Numbered from the stretch's first letter, positions 1 to 9,593 are shown. The stretch is DNA of 64,000 nt from Cognataquiflexum rubidum (GCF_022538115.1 NZ_JAKZAL010000013.1:1-64000), one strand, 5' to 3'. Translations and numbers: made by a program. The notes: a model not told the origin generated them from the letters alone.

Positions 1-46
1 ATCTTTAACAAATAACGATTGTCACTAGCTGTCACTTTATATTTAT

Positions 47-631
47 TTGGCCACTGGTATCATTGCGGATATACATATTTTGTTTTTAGTTATTGGCTTT
101 TTAACAGATTTTTTGATGTTTAATTTATTAATATCAAAAAAGTATTCCAACCTGGAATTCATTTACAGTTTATATTCTTTGGTAGAAGCTTCTTTTTTTT
201 ATTGGTTAATAGGAATATACTTGGATGCAAAATTTAGATCTTTTGTGAAAATTTTTTATATCCTGACAATTTTGCTTTGGGTGATATTGACTTTTGTAAG
301 GTTCAATTTTGAACCAGTCAATATGTCTGTAGGTCAGTTATTTGACCCTTTTTATGAGATTTCAATTGCCTTTATGGCCGGATTTGTACTACTTCAAATG
401 GTGGAGAAAGAAGATTCTGTCTCTGATAAACCCATGTTTTGGATCTTTCTCGGCATCTTTTTTTATTGTTTTAGCACCTTCTTTATTGCGACTTTCCTTA
501 ATACTGACCTTTCTGAAAAACTTTGGTTCCTACATAACATTTTCAACATCACCACCTATGGTTTTTATACAGTGGGGCTGTGGAAATATTATAAATTACA
601 AAAGCTAAATCCAATAGAAAAGGGAATCTGA
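47..631 (+). CDS. Multi-pass membrane protein, probably 5'-truncated copy of the next gene
   Basis: A hydrophobic protein of about 194 residues with roughly six membrane segments and no recognised catalytic motif. It resembles the next gene: both share the pattern GFL..D near the N-terminus, FW.(F)LGIFFY.F.TFF in the middle, and LW(F/Y)LHNI.N.TT near the C-terminus, so the two are paralogues. Relative to that neighbour it lacks about 30 N-terminal residues. The only in-frame start before the first membrane segment is a TTG at 47, and an in-frame TAG lies just upstream at 26-28. It may use this weak start, or be a decayed gene whose 5' part is cut by the stop. Function unknown. Confidence 0.55.
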   Translation: MATGIIADIHILFLVIGFLTDFLMFNLLISKKYSNLEFIYSLYSLVEASFFYWLIGIYLDAKFRSFVKIFYILTILLWVILTFVRFNFEPVNMSVGQLFDPFYEISIAFMAGFVLLQMVEKEDSVSDKPMFWIFLGIFFYCFSTFFIATFLNTDLSEKLWFLHNIFNITTYGFYTVGLWKYYKLQKLNPIEKGI

Positions 632-642
632 ATTCAAGCAAA

Positions 643-1281
643 ATGGATTATGACTGGTTTTTTTATTTACAGTTAGTATCCACCTTCTCGGTTTTAATTC
701 CGATAGGTATTGGAGGGATTTATTTTCAGGAGATCGACTCCATTTTTAGGTACTTTATCGGCTTTTTGATTGTAGGATTTTTGGTAGACTTCGCGGGCTG
801 GATTTTTTACTTGACCGCCAGCGGGGAAGCAAACCATGTGGTAAGATATGCTTACAACCTTTTTGAACCATTATTCTTGATATGGTTTTTAGGACAATTC
901 AGTTCAAATACCAAATTGAAGTTCCTTCTCAAAAATGCCTGGATTATTGTACTTCCTTTATGGCTCATATCTGTGTTCAATAACGACTTCTTCCCAATTT
1001 ATAAAACCTCAACACAGATCTTCTTGGCTTTTACTTCTTGTTACTGCATTTTGGAAGTTGTAGAAAAAGGTTCCAAGATTATGAATAGCCTTGGATTTTG
1101 GGTTTTGTTTGGGATATTTTTTTACAATTTCTGCACCTTCTTTTTTATGAGTTTTGTGAACACAGCCTTGGGATTAGACCTTTGGTATTTACACAATATT
1201 GTCAATGTGACGACCAACCTGATTTATTTTTTCGGGTTTTATTTTTCATTTAGGTTCTCTGGATTGAGAAGTAGGAGCTGA
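643..1281 (+). CDS. Multi-pass membrane protein of unknown function
   Basis: A 212-residue integral membrane protein with about seven hydrophobic segments spread evenly over its length and short polar loops. I recognise no enzyme or transporter motif. It starts at an ATG 11 bp after the stop of the preceding paralogue, so the two are probably co-transcribed and arose by tandem duplication. The conserved LW.LHNI.N.TT segment near the C-terminus is the best family marker. Proteins of this type in Bacteroidota often sit beside signalling genes, but the partner, if any, lies left of the window. Confidence 0.75.
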   Translation: MDYDWFFYLQLVSTFSVLIPIGIGGIYFQEIDSIFRYFIGFLIVGFLVDFAGWIFYLTASGEANHVVRYAYNLFEPLFLIWFLGQFSSNTKLKFLLKNAWIIVLPLWLISVFNNDFFPIYKTSTQIFLAFTSCYCILEVVEKGSKIMNSLGFWVLFGIFFYNFCTFFFMSFVNTALGLDLWYLHNIVNVTTNLIYFFGFYFSFRFSGLRSRS

Positions 1282-1593
1282 GATCATTGTCCTGTATTTC
1301 TTCTGCTGAATATGCTGTTTTGCTCGGAATGTCTTCTATGTTAAAAAGTGAAAAAGTGTTTTTTGATTTCACCGAATTCTAAGCAATAATAACCAATTAC
1401 GCCCAAAAGCCATCCGAAAACAATTTGTTGATTGGTTAGGAGTCAAGACCTTTTGATTTTTATCCTACATTTTCAAAGGATAAAATGATAACCATCAATT
1501 CCTTAGAATGAAAGGATTTTGATTAGGGGAATTATACAGGTTTATCTGATGAAAGATTTTAATAACCGGTAAACCCGAAAAAATAAAAAAGAT
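1282..1593. other. Intergenic gap, no gene seen
   Basis: An AT-rich stretch of about 310 bp. I see no convincing reading frame, RNA gene or strong terminator. It presumably holds the promoter of the following lipoprotein gene. Confidence 0.4.
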
Positions 1594-2991
1594 ATGAAAT
1601 CACTAAAAACCACTTTTCTTTTTCTTCTTATTGTTTTGGTAAATGGATGTTATCCCCAAGAAGATGCAAATGACAAACAGGAGGCTGAATCCGGGTTTAC
1701 ATTTATGACAAGTCCAGATGACCGGATGATTTTATCTTACATTGATCCCGAAGGCAACATATTTGATGTATGGGGGGACAAAGATTCCCAAGGTAAGCCC
1801 GTTTCTATAGATCAAATCACTATAAAATCCAAAGGAGATACCACTCAATTACTGATTAATGAAGCTGGTAATCCTGTTCAAATATTCACTCAAGAAGGAG
1901 TGGTTTTTAGTTTTGACTGGATTTCTGAGGTAGAAGGGTCTCTCAGTGTTTTATCCAGTGACGGATTGGAACAAATTAATACCCAAATAAACCTGGGAAA
2001 TCATACTGAGGGAAATTCAGGGAATGAAAATAATTTGAGGAAAACAGTTGGATCTATCAGAAAAGGGAAACCAATTAAACTTGAATTAAAGGGAGAAAAC
2101 TCCTCAAAAGACAGGGTGATAAGTGAAAATAGTTTAGGTAATTTAAACGTTTATGTTAATTCGTGCAATGCTCCTTCAAACCTTGACAATATGCTGGTAA
2201 TTGTCAGGAATAAAAGCGGAGAAATAATAGACAGATTCCCGACAAAGCAAATCGGAAACGGCCATTATGTTACTAATATTCCTTTAGGTGTAGGTGCTTA
2301 CAAGCCTTCGGAATATTTTAATTCTGCCACTGAATTAATTGATAAGTTATGTATTGTTGATCAACAAATCCCTGACTATGCTGAATTTGCTGCTGCCGAA
2401 GTTATTTGTGCACAGTTGAGTATGGCATTCGTTGCTTCTGGAATAGGTACCCCATTCGCGCTTCAAGCTCTTACTGCCTGTGCCGGGTTAGCCTTGACTT
2501 ATAAGGCTATCTGTACAATAAATGATGCTATAAAGTTATCCAATCTTGCCAACTCGGAGTTTTTGAACAGGAAAATTCAGGAGGATATTGTGATTTATGC
2601 CAAAGTATTTTCAGCAATTCCATATAAAGAAAGTCAAAGGATTACCGTAACCTCTTTCCCTCCATTTCCGGATTTGTATGTAGATCTAGGCTCAAAGGTT
2701 GACTTAAAGAGCCTGACAATTAATCCAATATATCCCAAAGCCGGTGAAGATTATTTTGCAATCAGTTCATTTAAATGTTTAGAAGTCGGATCATTAGTTA
2801 AAATGAGTGTTTTAGGATCAGACGGGTATGAGGATTCCATTTCTTTCAATATTTCGACCAGTCAGTCTGGAGGCGAATTTAAACTTCAGGTGCCTGGAGC
2901 AGACACAGGAGTTCAAGACGTTATCACACTTGAAGTCTCTGATATACTTGGGAAAGTGTTAGAAAGAAAAGCATCCATAGTTTTTAATTAA
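1594..2991 (+). CDS. Lipoprotein of unknown function
   Basis: A 465-residue exported lipoprotein. The N-terminus has a short basic stretch, a hydrophobic core and a lipobox LVNGC with the acylated Cys at residue 19. The next ~130 residues are polar and beta-rich. A Ser/Asn/Lys-rich linker follows near 130-190. A central segment around residues 245-310 is unusually hydrophobic, Ala/Cys-rich and probably helical (VICAQLSMAFVASGIGTPF). The C-terminal ~120 residues look like an Ig-like beta domain. I do not recognise the family. It stands alone with gaps of more than 300 bp on both sides. Confidence 0.75.
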   Translation: MKSLKTTFLFLLIVLVNGCYPQEDANDKQEAESGFTFMTSPDDRMILSYIDPEGNIFDVWGDKDSQGKPVSIDQITIKSKGDTTQLLINEAGNPVQIFTQEGVVFSFDWISEVEGSLSVLSSDGLEQINTQINLGNHTEGNSGNENNLRKTVGSIRKGKPIKLELKGENSSKDRVISENSLGNLNVYVNSCNAPSNLDNMLVIVRNKSGEIIDRFPTKQIGNGHYVTNIPLGVGAYKPSEYFNSATELIDKLCIVDQQIPDYAEFAAAEVICAQLSMAFVASGIGTPFALQALTACAGLALTYKAICTINDAIKLSNLANSEFLNRKIQEDIVIYAKVFSAIPYKESQRITVTSFPPFPDLYVDLGSKVDLKSLTINPIYPKAGEDYFAISSFKCLEVGSLVKMSVLGSDGYEDSISFNISTSQSGGEFKLQVPGADTGVQDVITLEVSDILGKVLERKASIVFN

Positions 2992-3379
2992 TTCAATTTT
3001 TTGAAGTGGGCTAGTCCTGAATGGATGTTACAGGTTTTAAGGATTAACTTAGATAGCATCGGGTTTCGACTTAGTGCTATTTTTGTTTTTGTAGTTTCTA
3101 ATTCTTCTCTGAGTACTTAAAAGCACGTACAACGGTTTTCCGACTTCAGTCTTCCGTTTCGAAGGGAGGAAATCCAAATCACTTTTATTAAATCATTCCA
3201 CTAGAATAACCGAATTCCCTTTTTTTACCTCCACTTTCTAGCTGTCCATAGCCGATAACTAAGTTTGGGTCGCTTTCATGCTTTTTCCATAGTAGCTTTC
3301 TTCTACAAATTTTGATTCTTATGGATTTCAAAACATTATGGACTCGTCTATTCAATCAACTTTAAAGCTATTCTTCCCT
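2992..3379. other. Intergenic gap, no gene seen
   Basis: About 390 bp between two lipoprotein genes. A weak stem (ATAGCA...TGCTAT followed by a short T run, near 3053-3085) could end the upstream transcript, but it is too short to call firmly. Nothing else was recognised. Confidence 0.35.
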
Positions 3380-3847
3380 ATGAAATTCATTCTTAAAAAA
3401 TGCTATTTCTTGTTACTCGCAGTCGTTTTTGCCTGTGGCGTTCCTCCGGAAGAGCCAAGTATCTTAGACCTTGAGGGTAGTCCCGGCAATCCACGCTTCA
3501 ACCTTCAGTTTACCAACCATGAAAATGTGGACCTTGACCTGATAGTCAAGACTCCGGGCGGGAGTTTGATTTATTGGGAGAACCCCTCTGCTGACAATGG
3601 GATATTGGATATAGACTGTTTTTGTGGGGATTGTGAAAACGGACCCAATGAGAACATTTTTTGGGAAGACGGTTCAGCACCAAGTGGAACATACACTTTT
3701 TGGGTCAATTACTTCCAAAGTTGTAACGGAAACAATGAGCCTGCAGAATACACATTGCATGTCGTAAAAAACAATAAGATAATCGATACTAAAAAGGGTG
3801 TTCTCGGATCCGGGAATACCGCAACATGGACACATATTCAACCCTAA
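3380..3847 (+). CDS. DUF2135/YfaP-like lipoprotein
   Basis: A small exported lipoprotein of 155 residues. I chose the ATG at 3380 because it opens a clean lipoprotein signal (KKCYFLLLAVVFACG, acylated Cys19); a longer frame from 3338 would bury it. The mature part has the NVDLDLIVKTPGG start, a Cys-rich loop (DCFCGDC) and a GTYTFWVNYFQSC strand, a pattern known from DUF2135/YfaP-type beta-sandwich domains. The Cys pairs suggest disulphides in the periplasm or on the surface. It is first in a tight three-gene cluster, 6 bp ahead of the barrel gene. Function unknown; a role in envelope organisation is inferred. Confidence 0.75.
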   Translation: MKFILKKCYFLLLAVVFACGVPPEEPSILDLEGSPGNPRFNLQFTNHENVDLDLIVKTPGGSLIYWENPSADNGILDIDCFCGDCENGPNENIFWEDGSAPSGTYTFWVNYFQSCNGNNEPAEYTLHVVKNNKIIDTKKGVLGSGNTATWTHIQP

Positions 3848-3853
3848 AAACTT

Positions 3854-4747
3854 ATGAAAACCTCTCTTTGCATAGTTTTGGTCATGTTTTTCGCTTCTGT
3901 GACGGCCAATTCTCAAGACATCATCTACAAAAGGAATCTGGAAGAAATCAAAGTTTCAATCGTGGAAATTGATTCCCTGATATTGAAATATAAAATCTAT
4001 GATTTTGCTGAAAGTCCGGTCTTTACCATCAAAAAAGCCGAAGTGGCAAAGGTTATGTTTGAAAACGGATCCGTTATGTATTTCGAATCTGCCACAAAAC
4101 CAATTCCAGTGGCTGTGGATACAGCCGCGATTTTAGCCCAAAAATTAGTGGTGGATCCGATTCCTGTTGACAAAAGTATAGAAGATTCAGAGGAGGAACC
4201 AGACAAAGCCAAGGAGAAAAGAAGGGCATCGGGTGGTGGTTTTGGTGTCAAAGGTGGATTGAATTATAATTCCAATGGAGACTACTTTAATGATGCCCAG
4301 GTCGTTTTCGGAGATCCTATGAAAAACCTGGGATTCCATGCCGGCTTTTTTGGGAAGATAAAGTTTGGACCGTTTTACCTGCGACCGGAGTTGGTGTACA
4401 GCCAACTGAAAACAGAGCTGGACAATGAAGTTTTTGTAACCCGAAGGATAGATGTTCCTGTGTTATTGGGTTTTGGGATATTCAGGCAATTCGTCAGTGT
4501 CTTTGCGGGACCTTCCTTTCATTATAGGCTTGATGATGACCTCAATAATATTTCGATTTCAGATGTTACCAATAATTTCAATGTGGGTTACCAAATGGGA
4601 TTCGCGGTGAATATTGGAAAAGTGGGAATGGACCTGCGATACGAAAGGGAATTGGTGGGCAAGGAATTCGACTTTAACCAGGTCGTAACCGGAGCCGGAG
4701 AGTTTAACTTTCAGCAATTGATCCTAGGTGTATATTTTAAATTCTAA
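3854..4747 (+). CDS. Outer-membrane beta-barrel protein (PorT-like fold)
   Basis: A 297-residue exported protein. It has a Sec signal peptide (about 20 residues ending near ANSQ), then a ~90-residue periplasmic part, an acidic/basic linker near 100-125 (EDSEEEPDKAKEKRR), and a C-terminal barrel of ~170 residues. The barrel shows alternating hydrophobic strands, begins with GGFGVKGGLNYN and ends in LGVYFKF with a terminal aromatic residue, as in Bacteroidota outer-membrane barrel domains. The N-terminal part resembles the small DUF-type segments that link such barrels to partner proteins. It sits between the DUF2135-like lipoprotein and the PEGA-like protein with gaps of only 6 bp, indicating an operon. 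Confidence 0.8.
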   Translation: MKTSLCIVLVMFFASVTANSQDIIYKRNLEEIKVSIVEIDSLILKYKIYDFAESPVFTIKKAEVAKVMFENGSVMYFESATKPIPVAVDTAAILAQKLVVDPIPVDKSIEDSEEEPDKAKEKRRASGGGFGVKGGLNYNSNGDYFNDAQVVFGDPMKNLGFHAGFFGKIKFGPFYLRPELVYSQLKTELDNEVFVTRRIDVPVLLGFGIFRQFVSVFAGPSFHYRLDDDLNNISISDVTNNFNVGYQMGFAVNIGKVGMDLRYERELVGKEFDFNQVVTGAGEFNFQQLILGVYFKF

Positions 4748-4753
4748 CTTGAT

Positions 4754-6100
4754 ATGAGAACTTACTTAACTACTATAAATCGATTTTTTTTAAGCAGTCT
4801 TTTTATTCTTTCACTGCCAATCCATTTGCATGCTCAGAATAAAATCAAAATAGTCTGCAACTACGACGACGCCATTATATCAAAAGTTGACGATGCATCA
4901 GATGCTGTATTCACCCGTTTGGGAATCGGTTCAGTGGATTTCAAACTTGAAAAGGATTCCAAAAATAAGCTTTTGGTGACCAAAGACGGGTATGAACCGG
5001 TTTATGTGGAGTTTCCTAAAACTGACAAATATGAAAAGGAGCATCTTGTACTCCTGGAAAATAGAGAGGTCATGATCGAATCTGACCATGAGGACGCCAT
5101 GATATTCAGTGGCGATGCGCATGTCGGCACCAAAACAGCAAAAATAATTATCCCTAAAGATGAATCCGTCACTGTCTTTGTCAATAAGAGCGGATACGTT
5201 ACCCAGAAGTTTGAATTCCATAACAAACCCGATAACCAATCCCCACCCATCAAACAGGCAGTGCTCCTGAAAGACAGGATTGTCAATCTTGAAAACCTGC
5301 CCGAAGGGGCAATGGTCGCCATAGGTGACGGTGAGCCTTTACCCAAAATTTCAAAAATTGAAGTTCCTTTTGGCAAATGCGTAGAAGTACATATCAGTAA
5401 AGAGGGTTTTGCAGGTATTACCAAGGAATTCTGCAACATTGCAGGAGCGGACAATGCGCCTCCAATCAACCAAAAAGTGGTGATGGATGACCGGGTTGTC
5501 AAGATAAGTGCGAGCCCGGAAGATGCTTCCATAGCCTTGAATGGAAAAATGGAAGGTTTTGGAAGCCTTGAAATCTTAATCCTCAAGGGTAAATGTCAGA
5601 GGATTACAATTACCAAGGATGGTTTTATCACCTTTTCCAAAAACTACTGCAACCAACCAAACGCTGAGGCTTTACCTGTGGTGGAAGATGTTGTTCTCTT
5701 GGAAGATGAAGCATACGGCTTATCTGTGCTTTCTGAAAAAATCAACACAAGGTTACCCTTGGAAACGAGGGCATCAATATCTTCAGCAGATGCATGGAAA
5801 ATACTTATCTCAATTGTTACCAAAGAATTTGATGTCTTAGAGACTGTAGATTTTAATGCAGGTTATTTAATTACAGCTTGGAAGCTGGACACCTTCAATG
5901 ATGAGACTCTCACCATAAGGTCAAGAGTGATAATTACCCACAATGGAGATACTTCGGAAAATAATTATTCCTTAAAAATGGTTTCTCAATATGGAAACGG
6001 TGAACCTGATAAACTGGAGGATTCAAATTTCAAAGACTGGAATAGGATCTTGAAGAAGTATTATGACATCTTGGATGAAATAGAAATGCGTTTGCAATAA
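4754..6100 (+). CDS. Exported PEGA-like repeat protein
   Basis: A 448-residue secreted or periplasmic protein with a signal peptide (residues 1-27, ending at LHAQ). It is built of four successive ~70-residue beta modules at about 30-100, 105-172, 175-245 and 247-318. Each opens with a short strand and a D/E-D-A-x-I/V motif, contains a G-x turn, and ends with V/I-x-I-x-K-x-G-F/Y, the hallmark of PEGA-type surface domains. Three modules carry a KGKC/FGKC...CN pair, probably a disulphide. The last ~125 residues form a distinct alpha/beta domain without a family I can name. It is the third gene of the 3380-6100 operon and likely binds a surface or cell-wall ligand. Confidence 0.75.
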   Translation: MRTYLTTINRFFLSSLFILSLPIHLHAQNKIKIVCNYDDAIISKVDDASDAVFTRLGIGSVDFKLEKDSKNKLLVTKDGYEPVYVEFPKTDKYEKEHLVLLENREVMIESDHEDAMIFSGDAHVGTKTAKIIIPKDESVTVFVNKSGYVTQKFEFHNKPDNQSPPIKQAVLLKDRIVNLENLPEGAMVAIGDGEPLPKISKIEVPFGKCVEVHISKEGFAGITKEFCNIAGADNAPPINQKVVMDDRVVKISASPEDASIALNGKMEGFGSLEILILKGKCQRITITKDGFITFSKNYCNQPNAEALPVVEDVVLLEDEAYGLSVLSEKINTRLPLETRASISSADAWKILISIVTKEFDVLETVDFNAGYLITAWKLDTFNDETLTIRSRVIITHNGDTSENNYSLKMVSQYGNGEPDKLEDSNFKDWNRILKKYYDILDEIEMRLQ

Positions 6101-6112
6101 GGCAAACGCATT
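6085..6112. terminator. Hairpin overlapping the gene end, probable bidirectional terminator
   Basis: A perfect 11-bp inverted repeat (AATGCGTTTGC / GCAAACGCATT, 6-nt loop). It covers the last codons and stop of the PEGA-like gene and lies between convergent genes. The T run after it is short, so its strength is uncertain. Confidence 0.6.
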
Positions 6113-6165
6113 CATTTTCACGATTCGTCAATCGCAAGGGAGCCTATTGACTCAAAAATTTTGTC

Positions 6166-7563
6166 TTACAAATACTTACTTTTCACCACCATCAATTTTT
6201 CTCTGGTCATTTCTTTCATGGAATAGGGGATACCTCCCATACCTTCACCGGAAGCATCTCTTCCGCCAAATGGCATCCAATCCACCCTGAATGCCGTGTG
6301 GTCATTGACCATCACAGCGTTGGCATTAAGTTTTTGGACGGTATCGAAGGCAATGTCCAAGTCTTTGGTAAACACAGCGGCTTGAAAATGATAAGGAAGG
6401 GAATTTGCAAGGTTTATGGCCTCATCTCTGTCCGAATACGGGTATATGCAGACAACTGGTCCAAATATTTCTTCTTTGGACACTTTAGCTTCCTGTGAAG
6501 GGTTCCAAACGACCGTTGGCTCAAAACATGTTTCCGATATTCTCTTGCCCCCGCAAAGGATTTCGCCACCTTGTTTTATGGCTTCATTAACCCATTCCTC
6601 GATTCTGTCCACTTCTTTAGGCAAAATCAGCGGACCAACTTCTGTCTTTGGGTCCAAAGGATCGCCAACGATTAACTTTAAGGCTGACTTGGCCATTTCC
6701 TCCGCCAACTTTCGGGCGATGGATTCATGGGCAAAAATCCTCTGAACAGATACGCAGACTTGTCCGGCATGGTAAAAACCTCCTTTGACCAAAGCAGGTA
6801 CCATTTCTATGAAATCAGCATCAGGCTCGACGATCACAGGGGCAGCGCCACCATGTTCCAAGGCACAGCGGGTCCCTGGAGAAAGTTTTGACTTCAGGAA
6901 CCAACCGATTTTGGCTGAACCTATAAATGACAAATAATTTACCCTTGAATCTGTAACCAAAGCTTCCGAATTTTCATTATCAAGGATCAAAGGCTGGATC
7001 CATCCTTCAGGAACACCTGCTTCTTCAAGGATTTTGACTAAAGCCAAACACGTCATCGGCGTTGTGGAAGCAGGTTTGATAATAACCGGACAGCCTGCCG
7101 CAAATGCGGTTACGGTCTGATGGACAATGAGATTTAAAGGATGGTTGAAGGCTGAAATGGAAACTACCACCCCGATCGGTTCACGCATGGTGAAGGCCAA
7201 TCTGTTGACAGAGGCTTGGGTCAATCCCATCGGGATCTGATGTCCGGTCAATCTGCCGATTTCTTCGGACGCTATTTTTACACCGTTGATGGCGCGGAGG
7301 ATTTCCACTTTGGAATCCTGGTAAGGTTTGCCACCCTCTTTGGTAGCCGTAATAGTCAATTCCTCTATTTTGGACTTCATCAAATCTCCGACCTTTTCTA
7401 AGATAGCTGTTTTTTGATGGGAAGGAATCCATTTTTTTCTATCCTGAAAAAGTGAATAGGCTTTTTCAAGTGCGTCTTCTACTTCTTTTTTACCATCCAT
7501 TTTGATTTCTTCAAGGAGACTTTGGTCGAATGGAGAATATACTTTTAAGGTTTTATGGCTCAT
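6166..7563 (-). CDS. NAD(P)-dependent aldehyde dehydrogenase
   Basis: A 465-residue member of the aldehyde dehydrogenase superfamily, close to full length. Visible landmarks are SAFNHPLN near 137-144 (catalytic Asn), the nucleotide-binding FIGSAKIG near 213-220, the general-base Glu236 in ALEHGG, and the nucleophile Cys270 in HAGQVC. The usual LELGGK is replaced by LEHGGA, a pattern met in lactaldehyde/phosphonoacetaldehyde-type members. The start codon overlaps the stop of the acetolactate-synthase-like gene by 4 bp (ATGA), so the two are translationally coupled. The substrate is probably an aldehyde tied to that enzyme's 2-oxoacid chemistry. Exact substrate not determinable here. Confidence 0.9.
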   Translation of the reverse strand: MSHKTLKVYSPFDQSLLEEIKMDGKKEVEDALEKAYSLFQDRKKWIPSHQKTAILEKVGDLMKSKIEELTITATKEGGKPYQDSKVEILRAINGVKIASEEIGRLTGHQIPMGLTQASVNRLAFTMREPIGVVVSISAFNHPLNLIVHQTVTAFAAGCPVIIKPASTTPMTCLALVKILEEAGVPEGWIQPLILDNENSEALVTDSRVNYLSFIGSAKIGWFLKSKLSPGTRCALEHGGAAPVIVEPDADFIEMVPALVKGGFYHAGQVCVSVQRIFAHESIARKLAEEMAKSALKLIVGDPLDPKTEVGPLILPKEVDRIEEWVNEAIKQGGEILCGGKRISETCFEPTVVWNPSQEAKVSKEEIFGPVVCIYPYSDRDEAINLANSLPYHFQAAVFTKDLDIAFDTVQKLNANAVMVNDHTAFRVDWMPFGGRDASGEGMGGIPYSMKEMTREKLMVVKSKYL

Positions 7564-9200
7564 AGTTTATCTGTCTTTTCTTTTAACATCACATTTAGGA
7601 TGGCGTGGTTCAATGAATAATCTATCGGTAAGTCAATAATGTGTACAGCTGGAGTGCCGAGGCTATGGGTTAAAATCTGCCGGAAATCAGCGTCGGTTGT
7701 CGGGCGATGCCCCGATGCGCCATAGCTTTCTGCATATTTTACAAAATCGGGATTTTTGTAATCCAAGCCAAAATTATCAAAACCCATATCCTCTTGTTTC
7801 CATTTGATCATCCCATATCCTTGGTCATTAAGGATGATGACGGTAAGGTGGAGTCCAAGGCGAACTGCCGTTTCGATTTCCTGGGAATTCATCAAAAATC
7901 CGCCATCCCCACAGACAGCGATGACATTTTTGCCAGGATTTAGCATTTTGGCCATCATGGCAGAGGGAAGGCCGGCGCCCATAGAGGCCAATGCATTGTC
8001 CAGAATCAGCGTATTGGGTTGGTGACAGGTGTAATTTCTTGCAAACCAAATTTTGTAGATACCATTATCCAACGTGACGATATCCTCTGATTTTAGATTT
8101 TCCCTGAGGAGATTTACCAATCTCTGCGGCAGCATGGGAAACCTCTGATCATGAAAGTAGGTCGAAAGGTGTCCGTCTACTTCTTTTTTGACCTTTGCAA
8201 AATAGCTGAAATCCCAATCTTCCTGCTTCCTGATTTTTTCTGCAAGTCTGAATACGGATCCTGATATGTCTCCAACTACGTTTAACTGGGGAAAATATAC
8301 CGGATCCACTTCAGCAGGGGAGAAGTTGACATGGATGACCTTTTTGCCGATAGCTTTCATAAAGAAGGGAGGCTTCTCAATCACATCATGGCCGATATTG
8401 ATGATGAGATCTGCATCTTCAATAGCTGCGTGGACGAAGTCATTGCTCGATAAAGCCGCCGTGCCCAAGTATTGTGGATGCCGCTCGTCAATGACGCCTT
8501 TTCCCATTTGGGTAGTGAAAAAATATATGCCCGTGTCATCGACAAATTTCCTCAACGCCTCACAGGTCACTTTTCTATTGGCACCAGCACCTATCAATAC
8601 CAATGGTTTTTTGGAATCATGGATCATTTCAACTGCAAGATCAATGGCTTTTTGATCAGCATTGGGAATGATATGCCCCACCACCTCGAATACCCTTGGA
8701 TCACAATCCTCTTGGGCAATGTCTTCCGGCAACTCAAGGTGCACCGCTCCGGGTTTTTCTTGGATAGCCAATCTAAAAGCTTCCCTGACACTCGAGGCAA
8801 TGTGGTTGGAATTGACGATCTGCTTGGTGTATTTGGTGACAGACTGCATCATATCCACCACATCAATAATCTGAAAACGGGCCTGCTTACTCGTTTTGAT
8901 AGGTTTTTGACCGGTGATCATCAGCATTGGCATTCCGCCCAATTGGGCATAGGCAGCAGGTGTCATTAAGTTGGTAGCACCAGGCCCTAAAGTCGACAGG
9001 CAAACCCCAGGTTTCCCTGTCAACCTTCCATATGTGGCAGCCATGAATCCTGCGCCCTGTTCATGCCTTGTTAGGATAAATTTAATAGGGGATTTTTTTA
9101 GGGATTGAAGTAAGTCAAGGTTCTCCTCACCAGGAAGCGCAAAAATGTATTCAACTCCCTCATTTTCCAATGCTTTGACAAAAAGGTCAGATGCTTTCAT
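7560..9200 (-). CDS. ThDP-dependent acetolactate synthase-like enzyme
   Basis: A 546-residue thiamine-diphosphate enzyme with the three-domain pyruvate-oxidase fold. The cofactor-activating Glu47 lies in RHEQGAGFMA, the central domain covers about 190-330, and the ThDP/Mg site is at 431 onwards (GDGGFLMNSQE...NDQGYGM). Length and overall pattern fit the catabolic AlsS-type group or 2-oxoacid decarboxylase relatives better than the biosynthetic enzyme. No small regulatory subunit and no ilv genes are nearby. It is first in a two-gene operon with aldehyde dehydrogenase. The family could also include other carboligases, so acetolactate formation is inferred, not shown. Confidence 0.85.
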   Translation of the reverse strand: MKASDLFVKALENEGVEYIFALPGEENLDLLQSLKKSPIKFILTRHEQGAGFMAATYGRLTGKPGVCLSTLGPGATNLMTPAAYAQLGGMPMLMITGQKPIKTSKQARFQIIDVVDMMQSVTKYTKQIVNSNHIASSVREAFRLAIQEKPGAVHLELPEDIAQEDCDPRVFEVVGHIIPNADQKAIDLAVEMIHDSKKPLVLIGAGANRKVTCEALRKFVDDTGIYFFTTQMGKGVIDERHPQYLGTAALSSNDFVHAAIEDADLIINIGHDVIEKPPFFMKAIGKKVIHVNFSPAEVDPVYFPQLNVVGDISGSVFRLAEKIRKQEDWDFSYFAKVKKEVDGHLSTYFHDQRFPMLPQRLVNLLRENLKSEDIVTLDNGIYKIWFARNYTCHQPNTLILDNALASMGAGLPSAMMAKMLNPGKNVIAVCGDGGFLMNSQEIETAVRLGLHLTVIILNDQGYGMIKWKQEDMGFDNFGLDYKNPDFVKYAESYGASGHRPTTDADFRQILTHSLGTPAVHIIDLPIDYSLNHAILNVMLKEKTDKL

Positions 9201-9593
9201 AAAATAGTTATGGTTAGGTAAAAATGAACGCGCTAAAAGATTAACCCATAAAACGCCTAATTAATTTCATCCAAATCTTATTCCACCTTTTGGAGAAAAT
9301 GTATTTTGTGTAAAATTGAGCTCAAATATCCTTGTATTTACGCTGCCTTGGAGAATGAAAAAGCAGATTTTTTGGTCCAAATTGTTAGGTCAAATATTTT
9401 TCAATCCAAGTAAAGATAAATCCTTCTATTTTTCTGAAAAGCAAAGCTTTATGTGATTTTAATTAAAGTAATTGATTTCCTTTTTCACACTTTTAAAAAA
9501 TTTGTATTCTTATCACCATACCGAATTTTTATTTTTTATATTTAGGTTAATGATATAAACTTTTATGATTCACCAGTTTAACCAAATTCCATT
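9201..9593. promoter_or_regulatory. Divergent intergenic region
   Basis: About 390 bp between divergently transcribed genes (acetolactate-synthase-like to the left, M15 peptidase to the right), very AT-rich. It must contain promoters for both. A TATATTTAGG near 9537 resembles the Bacteroidota -7 motif TAnnTTTG for the rightward gene, but this is a weak match. No gene was seen. Confidence 0.35.
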
